This document shows, in pieces, positions 23,135-31,377 of a stretch of 64,000 nt of DNA. Each line of letters starts with the position of its first letter. Within the stretch, counting starts at the first letter, position 1. Below the pieces are notes generated by a model. That model was not told the DNA's origin, made no database searches, and worked only from the letters and a program-made list of their open reading frames with translations. The position numbers and the translations under genes are program-made. The stretch covers positions 1-64,000 of the forward strand of contig NZ_JAGGPR010000008.1 in assembly GCF_018613695.1 (NCBI RefSeq). Direction: 5' to 3'. The DNA is from Arthrobacter sp. ISL-95 (GTDB lineage Bacteria > Actinomycetota > Actinomycetes > Actinomycetales > Micrococcaceae).

Positions 23135-23445
23135 TTCGCTTTGCCCGGGCCGCCGGCGATTCTGTACGACTCCTGCAGCAGTTCGTCGAGCTCGTCCACG
23201 TCGATTCTCTCGAGCTGGATCAGCATCAGCTGCGGGTACTGGTCATGATGCGGGGTCCAAAAGAAGATATCGGGATTCATGGCTGCGAGCGCTTCGCGTT
23301 CGTCCGTTTTTACTGTGCCAACGCCCTCTTCCCAGATGCGTGCCATGAGGGTCTTGGCGAACCACGCGGGCTGTCCCCAGCTGGGGCGTTCAGTCACTCC
23401 TGCCATGCCGAGGCAGATGTGGCGGACGTCGTCTTCTGTGGCCAT
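23125..23445 (-). CDS. MmcQ/YjbR-family protein
   Basis: The 106-residue protein reads GVTERPSWGQPAWFAKT, WTPHHDQYPQLMLIQLERID, then DELLQESYRIA. This is the CyaY-like MmcQ/YjbR fold, sometimes described as DNA-binding. The function in this organism is unknown. The last residues (KPN) and the TAG stop are encoded inside the palindromic repeat 23067-23134, so the repeat seems to have defined or replaced the original gene end. Confidence 0.78.
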   Translation of the reverse strand: MATEDDVRHICLGMAGVTERPSWGQPAWFAKTLMARIWEEGVGTVKTDEREALAAMNPDIFFWTPHHDQYPQLMLIQLERIDVDELDELLQESYRIAGGPGKAKPN

Positions 23446-23508
23446 GGTTCACTGTCGCATTCGCTCTGGTCCCGCCACAAGAGACCCTATCCCGATTAGG
23501 CTGGGCGG

Positions 23509-23868
23509 ATGTTGAGCATCGGCAGCACTGTTCTGGGCGTCAATGACATGGCCCGCGCCACTGATTTCTGGCATGGGGCGCTCGGTTATGTCCCGCGCGA
23601 ACCGGGCGATGACACGTGGGTGATCCTGGTACCAGCGCCAGGACCAGGGCCCCAACTCGCCCTGATGCTTAGTGAAACACCTGTCCAGGAACATCCCCGC
23701 ACCCACCTGGATCTCTACGCTGATAACCAAGCCGCCGAAGTGGAGCGACTCATCCGGCTCGGCGCCCAACGAGTGGACTGGGACCTGTACCCCGAGGATC
23801 CGGATTTCGTGGTCCTCGCAGACCCTGACGGCAATCGCTTGTGCGTGATCGACAAAAGCCCGCGGTAG
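23509..23868 (+). CDS. VOC/glyoxalase-fold protein
   Basis: The 119-residue protein has paired beta-alpha-beta-beta-beta units typical of the vicinal oxygen chelate family: VLGVNDMARATDFWHGALGY at the N-terminus and VLADPDGNRLCVID at the C-terminus. HLDLYAD supplies a likely metal-ligand region. Members include glyoxalase I, dioxygenases and drug-binding proteins; the substrate cannot be told from sequence. It is a single gene, convergent with the ABC importer operon. Confidence 0.8.
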   Translation: MLSIGSTVLGVNDMARATDFWHGALGYVPREPGDDTWVILVPAPGPGPQLALMLSETPVQEHPRTHLDLYADNQAAEVERLIRLGAQRVDWDLYPEDPDFVVLADPDGNRLCVIDKSPR

Positions 23869-23883
23869 CGCCGTCGTCGGGGG

Positions 23884-24792
23884 CTATTTGCCCATCCCCA
23901 GTGTCAGCCCCTCCGTCAGCCGTCGGCCCAGCCATACATAGATGATGAGCATCGGCAGGACCACGATCACGAGCCCGGCGAAGAGCCCGCCCCAGTCGGC
24001 TCCCGAGTATGTCTGCTGCTGCACGAACGAAATCAGGGCTACTGGAAGTGTGTACTTCTCGGTGGACTGAAGGAGCGTCAGGGCCAGGAGTGTCTCGTTC
24101 CAGTGCGAGATTACCTGGAGGATGAACGCGGTCAGGATGCCACCCTTCGCCAACGGCAAGGTAATGCGCCAGAACGTCCCAAACGCTGTGGTTCCATCCA
24201 AGGCCGCGGCCTCTTCCATTTCCAAGGGAAGGGAACGGAAGAACGCAGTCAGCAGGAAGACCGTGAAGGGCATGGAGACGCCGATGTACACCAAGTTCAA
24301 ACCCATGATGCTGTCCGTCAGGTACACCTTGTTCAGCATCACGAACAGCGGGATGAGAATGACCTGCGCGGGAATACCAAGGCCCAGGATGAAGTACAGG
24401 CTCAGCCCTTGGGTCAGCTTGTTGTCCACGCGGCTCAGGTAGTACGAGCACGGAGCCGCGATGGCTACCGTCAGGACCGAGGAAACCACCGTGGTCAACA
24501 GGCTGTTCCACGTTGCGACGGCGAAATCTCCAACAGTCCAGGCACGGACAAAGTTCCCAAAGTCCAGGGACGTCGGGACGCCCCAAGGGTCATCGAGAAT
24601 TGCCCGGGTATCCCTGAAAGCCTGGGCCACCATCCACACCAGGGCTGCGATGCTGATCGCCACCACCATCCACAGCAGCGTCACCCCAATCCCCCGGAGA
24701 ATGCTGCGCTCTCCGCGCAGCGCAGGGCTGACACCGCGTCCTGGACGGCGGCGGACAGGGGTCAAAGGTGCAAGCAATTTGTCTTGTCTCAT
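23884..24792 (-). CDS. Sugar ABC transporter permease (MalG-type)
   Basis: The 302-residue membrane protein has six hydrophobic segments and the EAA loop EMEEAAALDGTTAFGTFWRI that docks the ATPase. It belongs to the carbohydrate-uptake CUT1 group. ATG 24792 is chosen for AAAGGAAAAG upstream; it follows the partner permease stop by 10 bases. No ATPase gene is in the operon, as is usual in actinobacteria, where a shared MsiK-like ATPase serves several importers. With the binding protein and the sulfatase/PL8 genes nearby, the cargo is probably an oligosaccharide from a sulfated glycan. Confidence 0.88.
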   Translation of the reverse strand: MRQDKLLAPLTPVRRRPGRGVSPALRGERSILRGIGVTLLWMVVAISIAALVWMVAQAFRDTRAILDDPWGVPTSLDFGNFVRAWTVGDFAVATWNSLLTTVVSSVLTVAIAAPCSYYLSRVDNKLTQGLSLYFILGLGIPAQVILIPLFVMLNKVYLTDSIMGLNLVYIGVSMPFTVFLLTAFFRSLPLEMEEAAALDGTTAFGTFWRITLPLAKGGILTAFILQVISHWNETLLALTLLQSTEKYTLPVALISFVQQQTYSGADWGGLFAGLVIVVLPMLIIYVWLGRRLTEGLTLGMGK

Positions 24793-24802
24793 GACTTTTC
24801 CT

Positions 24803-25801
24803 TTAGAACTCGACGGCGTCACGACGCATGGCGCGGCGCAGCAGGACAACCAGGACGGAGATCAGCGCCAGGGACAACACGGCAGAGGCCGTCGCGGCTC
24901 CGTAGGCCGGCGTTGATTGTCCGGAGAAGGCATTGACGTAGGTGTATACGGCCGCCGTCCAGCTCTGCGTTGGCGGCACGCCGGCCCCTGAACTGCCACC
25001 GAAGACCCAGACGATCTCGAAGATCTTCACCGACGAAATGGTCCACAACACGGCACAGGTCCCGAAAACATCCCACGTCAGCGGCAGGATGACGTAGCGC
25101 AACCGTTGGAAGGCAGAAGCGCCGGCCAAGGCGCAGTCTTCGTAGTAGTAGGGCGGAATACGGTCGACGCCGGCCATCAGGATGGTGGTGAAGTAACCCG
25201 TGGTGGTGCAGACCAGGGTGACCATGATGAGCGGGAAGATGTTGTCCTGCGCCAGCCACTTGGGCGGATCGGTCACTCCGAGGGGCGCCAGGAGGCTGTT
25301 GACCATTCCACCGGGGTTGAAGATGAAGCCCGCGAGGACCCCGAACACCAGCGCATTGATGAGGTGCGGGAAGAAGATGACGTTGCGGGCAATCTTCTTC
25401 CCGGCCATATCCCTAAGCACCAGCGTCAATGCGAAAGCCAGGACGAAGATCGCGGTCCCCACCACGAAGAGCAGAAGCAGGGTGTTGCCGAATGAGGAAA
25501 GGAACAGCTGATCCCGGAAGATCCTCCCGTAGTTGTCCAGACCAACGAACTTCATGGGGCCCGAGCCCGCCCATTTGTGCAGGCTGATCCACACGGCTCC
25601 CAGTGCCGGCACGATGAAGAGAACCGTGTACAGGACGAAAGCCGGGCCCACGAACGGAATCAGCAGCTTCTTGCGCTGCACATCGATGGAGCTCCCTCCG
25701 GGACGGCTGCCGCGCCGCGACGTGCGGGGCACCGGCTTCCGGGACTCCGCACTTTGGGCCGGCGTACCGTCTGTCCGTGGCTCCGTCAGGTGGAGGGTCA
25801 T
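24803..25801 (-). CDS. Sugar ABC transporter permease (MalF-type)
   Basis: The 332-residue membrane protein has a polar 45-residue N-terminal tail rich in Arg, Pro and Ser and then six hydrophobic segments. KFVGLDNYGRIF is the MalF-like periplasmic landmark and YYEDCALAGASAFQRLRYV the EAA loop. It pairs with the MalG-type permease downstream. The ATG overlaps the stop codon of the binding protein gene by one base (25801), a sign of translational coupling. Confidence 0.88.
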   Translation of the reverse strand: MTLHLTEPRTDGTPAQSAESRKPVPRTSRRGSRPGGSSIDVQRKKLLIPFVGPAFVLYTVLFIVPALGAVWISLHKWAGSGPMKFVGLDNYGRIFRDQLFLSSFGNTLLLLFVVGTAIFVLAFALTLVLRDMAGKKIARNVIFFPHLINALVFGVLAGFIFNPGGMVNSLLAPLGVTDPPKWLAQDNIFPLIMVTLVCTTTGYFTTILMAGVDRIPPYYYEDCALAGASAFQRLRYVILPLTWDVFGTCAVLWTISSVKIFEIVWVFGGSSGAGVPPTQSWTAAVYTYVNAFSGQSTPAYGAATASAVLSLALISVLVVLLRRAMRRDAVEF

Positions 25802-27138
25802 CAGCTGTTGTCCTTCCAGTACTGGATCTGGGCGGTCTTCATCTTCCCGATGAACTCGTTGGCAGAGGTCTTCCCGAGGAACAACTCGTCATCCTTGGGG
25901 AAGAAGACCTTCTCCATGAAGCCGGGGAAGGTCACTCCATCGTTTTGCAGGTGCGTTGCCGGAGCCGCGTCAATGGCCGCTTTGACGGACTCGACGGCGG
26001 GATCCACCGGTGCGTCCGGACGTACCGGAAGCACTTTGGCTTCTGTTCCAAGAGCGTTCTGGTATTTGGAGGCCAGCATGAAAGCTGCGAGGCGCTGTGC
26101 GGGGGCCTGGTTCTTCGACTTTGCCGGTACTGCAAAGCCGATGAAGTCCACACGGGCGCTGGCCGGTTTGTCCCCCATCGCCGGGAATTGGAAGGACGAG
26201 TACTCGAATCCCGGGGCGGCATAAGAACCGGTTTCGGTAGGCGTCCAGGAACCGTTGAGGATGAGGGAAGCGTCGCCGTTCGCCCAGAGTTGCTGCTGCG
26301 AAGGGAACTTGCTCGCGTTGTAGCCACTGTTGAGGTATCCGCCCTTGACGAGGGCTTCCACCTTCCGGGCTGCTTCGAGTACCGCGGGGTCATCCCATCC
26401 TTCGCCGGACTTGTCCTCAATAAGTGCCTTGAAACTGCCTGCACCCTTGAGCCGCAGCAGCGCTGTCACAAACCACGTGGAGTTGTAACCGGCAATGTCA
26501 CCGTCCGCAGCGATCGGAGCCGCACCACCGGCTTTCAGCTTGTCCAGGACCTCGATGAAGTCATCCCACGTGGCCGGCGGCTTGGCTTTGAGCTCAGGGT
26601 GCTTCGCAGCATCGAACCAGATGCCGTCGGAGCTGATGCTGTACGGCACCATCCAGGGCTGTCCGTCTTCTCCCTTGAAAACGCCATTGCTGGTGAACTT
26701 CTCCGGGATGAGTGACCCCACCGCTTTTCCGTCCACCTCGTAGGAGTACACGGATGTGAGCGGGCTCGCCTGTCCGGTTTCTCCGATCACAGGCGCAAGC
26801 TTTGCGAAGGTACCGTCCACGAGGTCCGGGACGTTGTTGGTATTCAGCGCGGGAACAAGTTTCTCTGTGTTGCTGCGGCCCTGCCATTGAACGCTGACGG
26901 TGGCTCCGGTCTCCTTTTCGAAATCAACGATGGCCGCGGCGAGGACTTTCTGCTGAGGCTCCCCGTCTTTCCACATGGACCAGTAGTTGATGGTTTGGCC
27001 GGAAATGGAGCCGGAAATGTCCACCGCTTCAGCAGCGGTGGAGGCATCCGTGGCTCCACCGCAAGCAGTGGTGGACAGGGCAAATGCTGCACCCAACAGG
27101 GCGGCCAGCGGGCGAAGATGACGGGCTGATTTGCCCAT
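25801..27138 (-). CDS. Extracellular sugar-binding lipoprotein of the ABC importer
   Basis: The 445-residue protein has a lipoprotein signal: basic N-terminus, hydrophobic helix and the lipobox STTACGG (lipidated Cys26). The mature part is a family 1 solute-binding protein with INYWSMWKDGEPQQKVL, GATVSVQWQG, and LNGSWTPTETGSY. ATG 27138 is chosen because AGGTGA lies 5 bases before it; the frame also permits GTG at 27147. It is the first gene of the importer operon and divergent from a Gfo/Idh oxidoreductase. Binding of a glycosaminoglycan-derived oligosaccharide is inferred from context only. Confidence 0.88.
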   Translation of the reverse strand: MGKSARHLRPLAALLGAAFALSTTACGGATDASTAAEAVDISGSISGQTINYWSMWKDGEPQQKVLAAAIVDFEKETGATVSVQWQGRSNTEKLVPALNTNNVPDLVDGTFAKLAPVIGETGQASPLTSVYSYEVDGKAVGSLIPEKFTSNGVFKGEDGQPWMVPYSISSDGIWFDAAKHPELKAKPPATWDDFIEVLDKLKAGGAAPIAADGDIAGYNSTWFVTALLRLKGAGSFKALIEDKSGEGWDDPAVLEAARKVEALVKGGYLNSGYNASKFPSQQQLWANGDASLILNGSWTPTETGSYAAPGFEYSSFQFPAMGDKPASARVDFIGFAVPAKSKNQAPAQRLAAFMLASKYQNALGTEAKVLPVRPDAPVDPAVESVKAAIDAAPATHLQNDGVTFPGFMEKVFFPKDDELFLGKTSANEFIGKMKTAQIQYWKDNS

Positions 27139-27182
27139 GGGTATCACCTTTCGAGTGAGGGGAACCGGCCGGATGCGGTTCA

Positions 27183-27232
27183 GTGAGACTGACTCTCACA
27201 GTCTCCGAAAGCAGGATTCAATGAGTACTTTT
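27183..27232. promoter_or_regulatory. Operator candidates upstream of the sugar importer
   Basis: GTGAGA and TCTCAC form a 17-bp palindrome at 27183-27199. Nearby, GGATTCAATGAGTACTTTT (27214-27232) resembles the element at 29962-29980 upstream of the sulfatase gene in 14 of 19 positions. Both lie upstream of minus-strand genes of the same locus. Confidence 0.45.
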
Positions 27233-27405
27233 GAATGAGTCGCCATCGGTTCCCAATCCCTCGGTGCACGCATTAAACCCGAGCCTGCGGTTCACTCCGA
27301 TTAGGCATTTATTCCTCCTTTCCACCTCCCCAACAATCGAGAGGACCTGCGCGGGTGCTCCGATCAAATGACGCCCGCGCTCCGGCTCCGAGCTAAAGAG
27401 GGAAA

Positions 27406-28431
27406 TTGATACGACTTGGAATCATTGGCGCGGGTGCCGTGGCACACTTCCATGCAGCATCCGCCGCGCGGATCATCAACGTGGAGTTGGCAGCCGTCTG
27501 TGACCTACGGCCCGAGTCCGCAACGAGCGTCGCATCGCCATGGGGGGCTTCCACCTATACGGACTATCTGGCCATGTTCGGTGAGGCCGGACTGGATGCG
27601 GTAATTGTCAATACTCCGCACGCGCTGCATTTGGAGATGGTATTGGCCGCAGCAGAGCACGGATTACACGTGCTGGTGGAAAAGCCGATGGCCACCACCG
27701 TGGCCGACTGCGATCGCATGATCGAGGCCTGCCGCGACGCCGGCGTGTCCTTGGTGATCGGCCAGATCCAGCATTTCCTGCCGGAGAAGCTGGCCGCCCA
27801 GGACGTGCTGGCCGGCGGCGAACTTGGCCGGGTTTTGATGATCCGCGACTACAGGACCACCGATTACCGTCCCGGCACCCGTCCGGCTTGGTTCTTCAGC
27901 GAAGCCATGGCCGGCGGCGGGGCGCTGATGAACATCGGTGGCCATTGCCTGGACCGTTCCATCTGGTTCGGCGGCGCGCCCGTTGAATCCCTCAATGCCT
28001 CTACCCACAAGCGATTCGGTGTTCCCGTGGAAACCGACGGTGCCATCTCTCTGACGCTTCGCAACGGCGTCCACGTCAGCGTCGTGGTGGTATCCGACGC
28101 CACCCAACGCACGGACGAGGTCCTTATCGTGTGCGAGCACGGCACTATTTCCTGCAGCCCCCACAGCGGAACATTGGTCCGCAGCAACGGCACCACCCGG
28201 ACAGTGTGGGAGCCCCTGCCCGAGGATATCCAAGAGGGCTTCTTCCTGCAGTTGGTGGACTTCATCAAGGTGCTCGACGGCGGAACACCGAAAGTCAGCG
28301 TGGAACACGCCCGCCACATCGTAGAGGTGGTGTTGGCGTCCTACAAGGCAGCCGGGACGTGTAGCCCCTTGGTCCTTGGCCCGTCCGGTGACGCCACGAA
28401 CACCGGACGCGTCCTAAGCGAAGTTCCCTAG
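27406..28431 (+). CDS. Gfo/Idh/MocA-family NAD(P)-dependent oxidoreductase
   Basis: The 341-residue protein has an N-terminal Rossmann fold (LGIIGAGAVAHFHAASAA), the EKPMATTVADCD motif that closes the nucleotide site, and the C-terminal alpha/beta substrate domain (GGHCLDRSIWFGG). The start is a TTG at 27406, with GAGGGAAA directly upstream and no better ATG. Family members oxidise or reduce sugars, inositols and their derivatives. The gene is divergent from the importer operon, and its stop overlaps the convergent sulfatase stop by four bases. It probably processes the imported sugar. Confidence 0.85.
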   Translation: MIRLGIIGAGAVAHFHAASAARIINVELAAVCDLRPESATSVASPWGASTYTDYLAMFGEAGLDAVIVNTPHALHLEMVLAAAEHGLHVLVEKPMATTVADCDRMIEACRDAGVSLVIGQIQHFLPEKLAAQDVLAGGELGRVLMIRDYRTTDYRPGTRPAWFFSEAMAGGGALMNIGGHCLDRSIWFGGAPVESLNASTHKRFGVPVETDGAISLTLRNGVHVSVVVVSDATQRTDEVLIVCEHGTISCSPHSGTLVRSNGTTRTVWEPLPEDIQEGFFLQLVDFIKVLDGGTPKVSVEHARHIVEVVLASYKAAGTCSPLVLGPSGDATNTGRVLSEVP

Positions 28432-29933
28432 GAGGTGAGGCCGGCTGCGACCGTGCCGTCCCAGTTGGGTGGAGTGAAGGCCCCCAAGGGATCGTCCAAC
28501 ACGGGCGCAGTCTGGCCTGCCCCCGCCACCGGAAGCCAACTGCCGTCAAGCCCCGGGGCCGCATGAAGCTGGAACCACTCCTGCAATTGAGCCCTCATGC
28601 CAGCCACACGGCCGGCGTGTACCGGTTCGTCCACGTGGTTGACCCGTTCGTCCGGGTCAGCCGCAAGGTGGAATAGTTCGTGGGGACCATGAGGGTACCG
28701 GTGCACGTACTTCCACTCCGAGCTGCGGATCATCCGGACCGGGCCGTATTCGTCAAAGACCACGACGGCGCGCTCGCGGGCAGCGGCGAGCGGCCCGCCG
28801 CCGTCGTCGTCGCGGTTCCCACCGGCGACGTTCCCGGCAGCGTCCGGCAGCGCACGCAACAGTTCCGCGAAAGACCGTCCGGGACCGCGTTCGAAGGGCC
28901 GGGCGTCCAGTCCTGCGAGCTCCAGAAGGGTGGCGGCTACATCGTAGGCGGACAGCACTTCAGGGAGAACAACACCCTCCTGGATCCTTCCCGGGAACGT
29001 GAAGATCGCCGGGACTTTGACGGAGGAGTCATAGACGTTCTGCGGGAACGTCCCGTTGCCCTTGCCCCAGATGCCGTGGTGGCCGCAGTTGAAGCCGTTG
29101 TCGCTGCTGAAGATGACAAGCGTATCGTCGAGGATGCCCAGTCCTTCCAGTCGGCGCAGGACCTCGCCAACCCCGGCGTCCATGGCGCTCACCGCCGCGA
29201 AGTACCCCACCAGCGCGCCCCGCGCGTCCGCCTCGCCACCGATCGGCACACCATCTACGGTGGGAGTCCATGGGTGGAGGGGTTCCTGAGGACAGCTGGT
29301 GAAGTGGCAGTCGCGGTAGAGTTCCTCGAATTCGGGCGGGTGCTGGCCCTTCCACGGCTTGTGGGGTGCCGTGTAGTTGAGGGCGAGGAAGAAGGGCTCG
29401 GCTTCTTTCGAAGCTTCATCGATGAAGTCCAGTGCGTCGCCGGTGATCGCGTCGGTCAAGTATTCAATGACAAGCTCCCGGTGGCTGGTATCGCCGTCGA
29501 AGCTGTACATGACGGACCGGTGATAAGGGCTGCCGCCACCCTCCAGCGCAAACCAGTGGCTGAAACCTTTCCGGGGAGCGTCGTTGGCACCAAGGTGCCA
29601 TTTGCCGGACAAGCCAAGGCGATACCCGGCCTCGGCGAGGTCATCCGTGAACAGTCGTTGCCCCTGCAGATAGTCGACGGCCCCCGGCCCTGTTTCAACG
29701 CCCGCCAAGTAGTCGTGGACGCCGTGACGCGAAGGGATGTCCCCGGTCATCAGGCTGGCACGCGCCGGCGAGCAGACGGGCGATACGCAAAAGAAGTTCT
29801 CCAAGCGCGCTCCGCGGGCCGCGAGGGCGTCCAGGTTGGGAGTGTGGATCTCGGTGTTTCCGGCGCATCCCAGCGCCCAGGCGCCCTGGTCGTCGCTGAG
29901 GATGAAGATGATGTTCGGCTTTTCAGTAGACAC
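28428..29933 (-). CDS. Type I sulfatase
   Basis: The 501-residue alkaline-phosphatase-superfamily sulfatase has the formylglycine motif CSPARASLMTG (C54, P56, R58). DD at positions 14-15 and SSDNGFNCG supply calcium ligands, and GLSGKWHLG is the second signature. It removes sulfate esters, here probably from a glycosaminoglycan fragment. No signal peptide is visible, so it should act in the cytosol after import. The start is GTG 29933. Activity requires a formylglycine-generating enzyme, which is not in the window. Choline sulfatase or a heparan-type sulfohydrolase are alternatives. Confidence 0.88.
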   Translation of the reverse strand: MSTEKPNIIFILSDDQGAWALGCAGNTEIHTPNLDALAARGARLENFFCVSPVCSPARASLMTGDIPSRHGVHDYLAGVETGPGAVDYLQGQRLFTDDLAEAGYRLGLSGKWHLGANDAPRKGFSHWFALEGGGSPYHRSVMYSFDGDTSHRELVIEYLTDAITGDALDFIDEASKEAEPFFLALNYTAPHKPWKGQHPPEFEELYRDCHFTSCPQEPLHPWTPTVDGVPIGGEADARGALVGYFAAVSAMDAGVGEVLRRLEGLGILDDTLVIFSSDNGFNCGHHGIWGKGNGTFPQNVYDSSVKVPAIFTFPGRIQEGVVLPEVLSAYDVAATLLELAGLDARPFERGPGRSFAELLRALPDAAGNVAGGNRDDDGGGPLAAARERAVVVFDEYGPVRMIRSSEWKYVHRYPHGPHELFHLAADPDERVNHVDEPVHAGRVAGMRAQLQEWFQLHAAPGLDGSWLPVAGAGQTAPVLDDPLGAFTPPNWDGTVAAGLTS

Positions 29934-29961
29934 CCCTCATTGCTACGCAGCCTCGAGGCGA

Positions 29962-30018
29962 GGAATCAATGAGCATTTCCACATGCCTTCGAGATGGAGA
30001 AAATTAGTATCTAAATAC
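29962..30018. promoter_or_regulatory. Divergent promoter region of sulfatase and GntR-LacI regulator
   Basis: GGAATCAATGAGCATTTCC (29962-29980) resembles the element upstream of the importer operon. GTATCTAAATAC (30007-30018) is a short inverted repeat in an AT-rich patch that probably overlaps the regulator promoter. Both are candidate sites of autoregulation. Confidence 0.45.
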
Positions 30019-30073
30019 ACTCTCAACAGTGGGGCAGGATAAGAGTAATCATTCGTACGCAGTGGAGTTGATC

Positions 30074-31258
30074 ATGCCAAGGAAGAACCTCGAGCCCGTC
30101 CAGACTGAGCCCACCTCCGCGACCGTCCGCGACACGGCCAAGCAAAACCTGAAGTTCCAGAACCTCAGCGACAACCTGCGCCGGGGCATATTGGCAGGGA
30201 CGTGGGCTGTGGGGACAAAGTTGCCTACCGAGCAGCAACTGTCCCTCGAAACCGGGCTGTCACTGACTACGGTGCGCCGGGCGTTCGAGGACCTGGTGGA
30301 CAAAGGACTCGTGGTCCGGCGGCAGGGCGCCGGGAGTTTCGTGGCAACGCCGCAGCGCTCGCAAAAACGCTCCCGGTACGTGATCGGCGTCCTGCTGCCG
30401 GACACCCAGCTTTACTACCCGCAGGTACTGCAGGGCATCGAGGAACACTTGTCCGGCCGCGGCGCAAGCCTGCAGCTTTCCACTTACCATTACGACTTCA
30501 CCCGGGAGAATGCCGGCATCGACTTCCTCCTGGATGCCGGCGTGGATGGACTCATTCTGGTGCCGACGCTGACAGGATTGGACAACCCTCAACAGCGCGT
30601 TGCCGAGCTCATGGCTCTGCCGGTTCCTGTGGTGTTGCTTGAGCGGAGCCTGGACGATCTGGGGCCGGGAGACCGGACAGAACACGTCTGCTCGGATCAC
30701 CAGGGTGGAGCGTACGACGCCGTGATGCACCTTCACCGCTTGGGTCACCGGAGGATCGGGCTGCTGACGCGCGCCAACGAGGCCGCCCGAAGCAGCAACC
30801 CAACCCAGGCTGCGGTCATCGCCGGGTATGCGGCCGCCGTCGAGGCCTTAGGGCTGGACCCCGACGGGCACCACGATATGGCGTTCAGCGCCACCAAACC
30901 TGAGTGGGAAGCGGATCAGGCCGAGCACATGTTCCACCTCCTGGCAGGCAGTGGCGCAACGGCGGCCTTGATTTTCGGCGACCGGGAAGCGGCCCTGTTG
31001 GAAGGGGCCGCAACCCGCCGTGGGATGGGCGTGCCGGAAGATCTGGCCTTGGTGTCCTATGACGACGAAATGGCTGATCTCGCGCAGATTCCCCTGACGG
31101 CGGTCTCCCCTGCCAAGCATCGGCTGGGCGTCATGGCGGCCGATGTCCTGCTACGCCGATTGACTGAGGGCGACGCTTGCCCGTTGCACCAGATCCGTTT
31201 GCGGCCCCGGATCGTGGTTCGTGATTCCTGCGGGGCGAAGTTGGTTGGCCCTATCTAG
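30074..31258 (+). CDS. GntR-LacI hybrid transcriptional regulator
   Basis: The 394-residue protein has an N-terminal GntR winged helix (NLSDNLRRGILAGTWAVGTKLPTEQQLS in two helices, then TTVRRAFEDLVDKGLVVRRQGAGSFV). A LacI/periplasmic-binding sugar-sensing domain follows (IGVLLPDTQLYYPQVLQGIEE, DGLILVPT, ALIFGDREAAL, PEDLALVSYDDEM). This layout matches AraR-type repressors. The ATG at 30074 is preferred for TGGAG upstream. It lies between the divergent sulfatase and the convergent PL8 lyase, so it probably controls the whole glycan locus in response to a released sugar. Confidence 0.87.
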   Translation: MPRKNLEPVQTEPTSATVRDTAKQNLKFQNLSDNLRRGILAGTWAVGTKLPTEQQLSLETGLSLTTVRRAFEDLVDKGLVVRRQGAGSFVATPQRSQKRSRYVIGVLLPDTQLYYPQVLQGIEEHLSGRGASLQLSTYHYDFTRENAGIDFLLDAGVDGLILVPTLTGLDNPQQRVAELMALPVPVVLLERSLDDLGPGDRTEHVCSDHQGGAYDAVMHLHRLGHRRIGLLTRANEAARSSNPTQAAVIAGYAAAVEALGLDPDGHHDMAFSATKPEWEADQAEHMFHLLAGSGATAALIFGDREAALLEGAATRRGMGVPEDLALVSYDDEMADLAQIPLTAVSPAKHRLGVMAADVLLRRLTEGDACPLHQIRLRPRIVVRDSCGAKLVGPI

Positions 31259-31261
31259 CGC

Positions 31262-31371
31262 GTTGTGAGGCCCGCTCTGCATCCCCACCGCCTTCCTGAC
31301 TTCGCAAGCTCAGCCAGGGAACCCGGGCGGCGTGGGCCCTGGAAGGGATAGCGCGCAGAACGGGCCACAAC
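31262..31371. repeat. Palindromic repeat, family 2 copy A (expanded)
   Basis: The outer arms GTTGTGAGGCCCGCTCTGC and GCGCAGAACGGGCCACAAC form an inverted repeat with a longer centre of about 70 bases. It separates the convergent regulator and PL8 genes. Shorter copies lie at 45447-45507 and 58250-58306. Confidence 0.7.
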
Positions 31372-31377
31372 CGGGGT

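Noticed and set aside
27406..28431. Membership of the two Gfo/Idh proteins in a C-glycoside deglycosidase system
   Set aside because: That system needs DgpB/DgpC- or CarB/CarC-like subunits, including a DUF6379-type partner, and no such gene is present near either copy.
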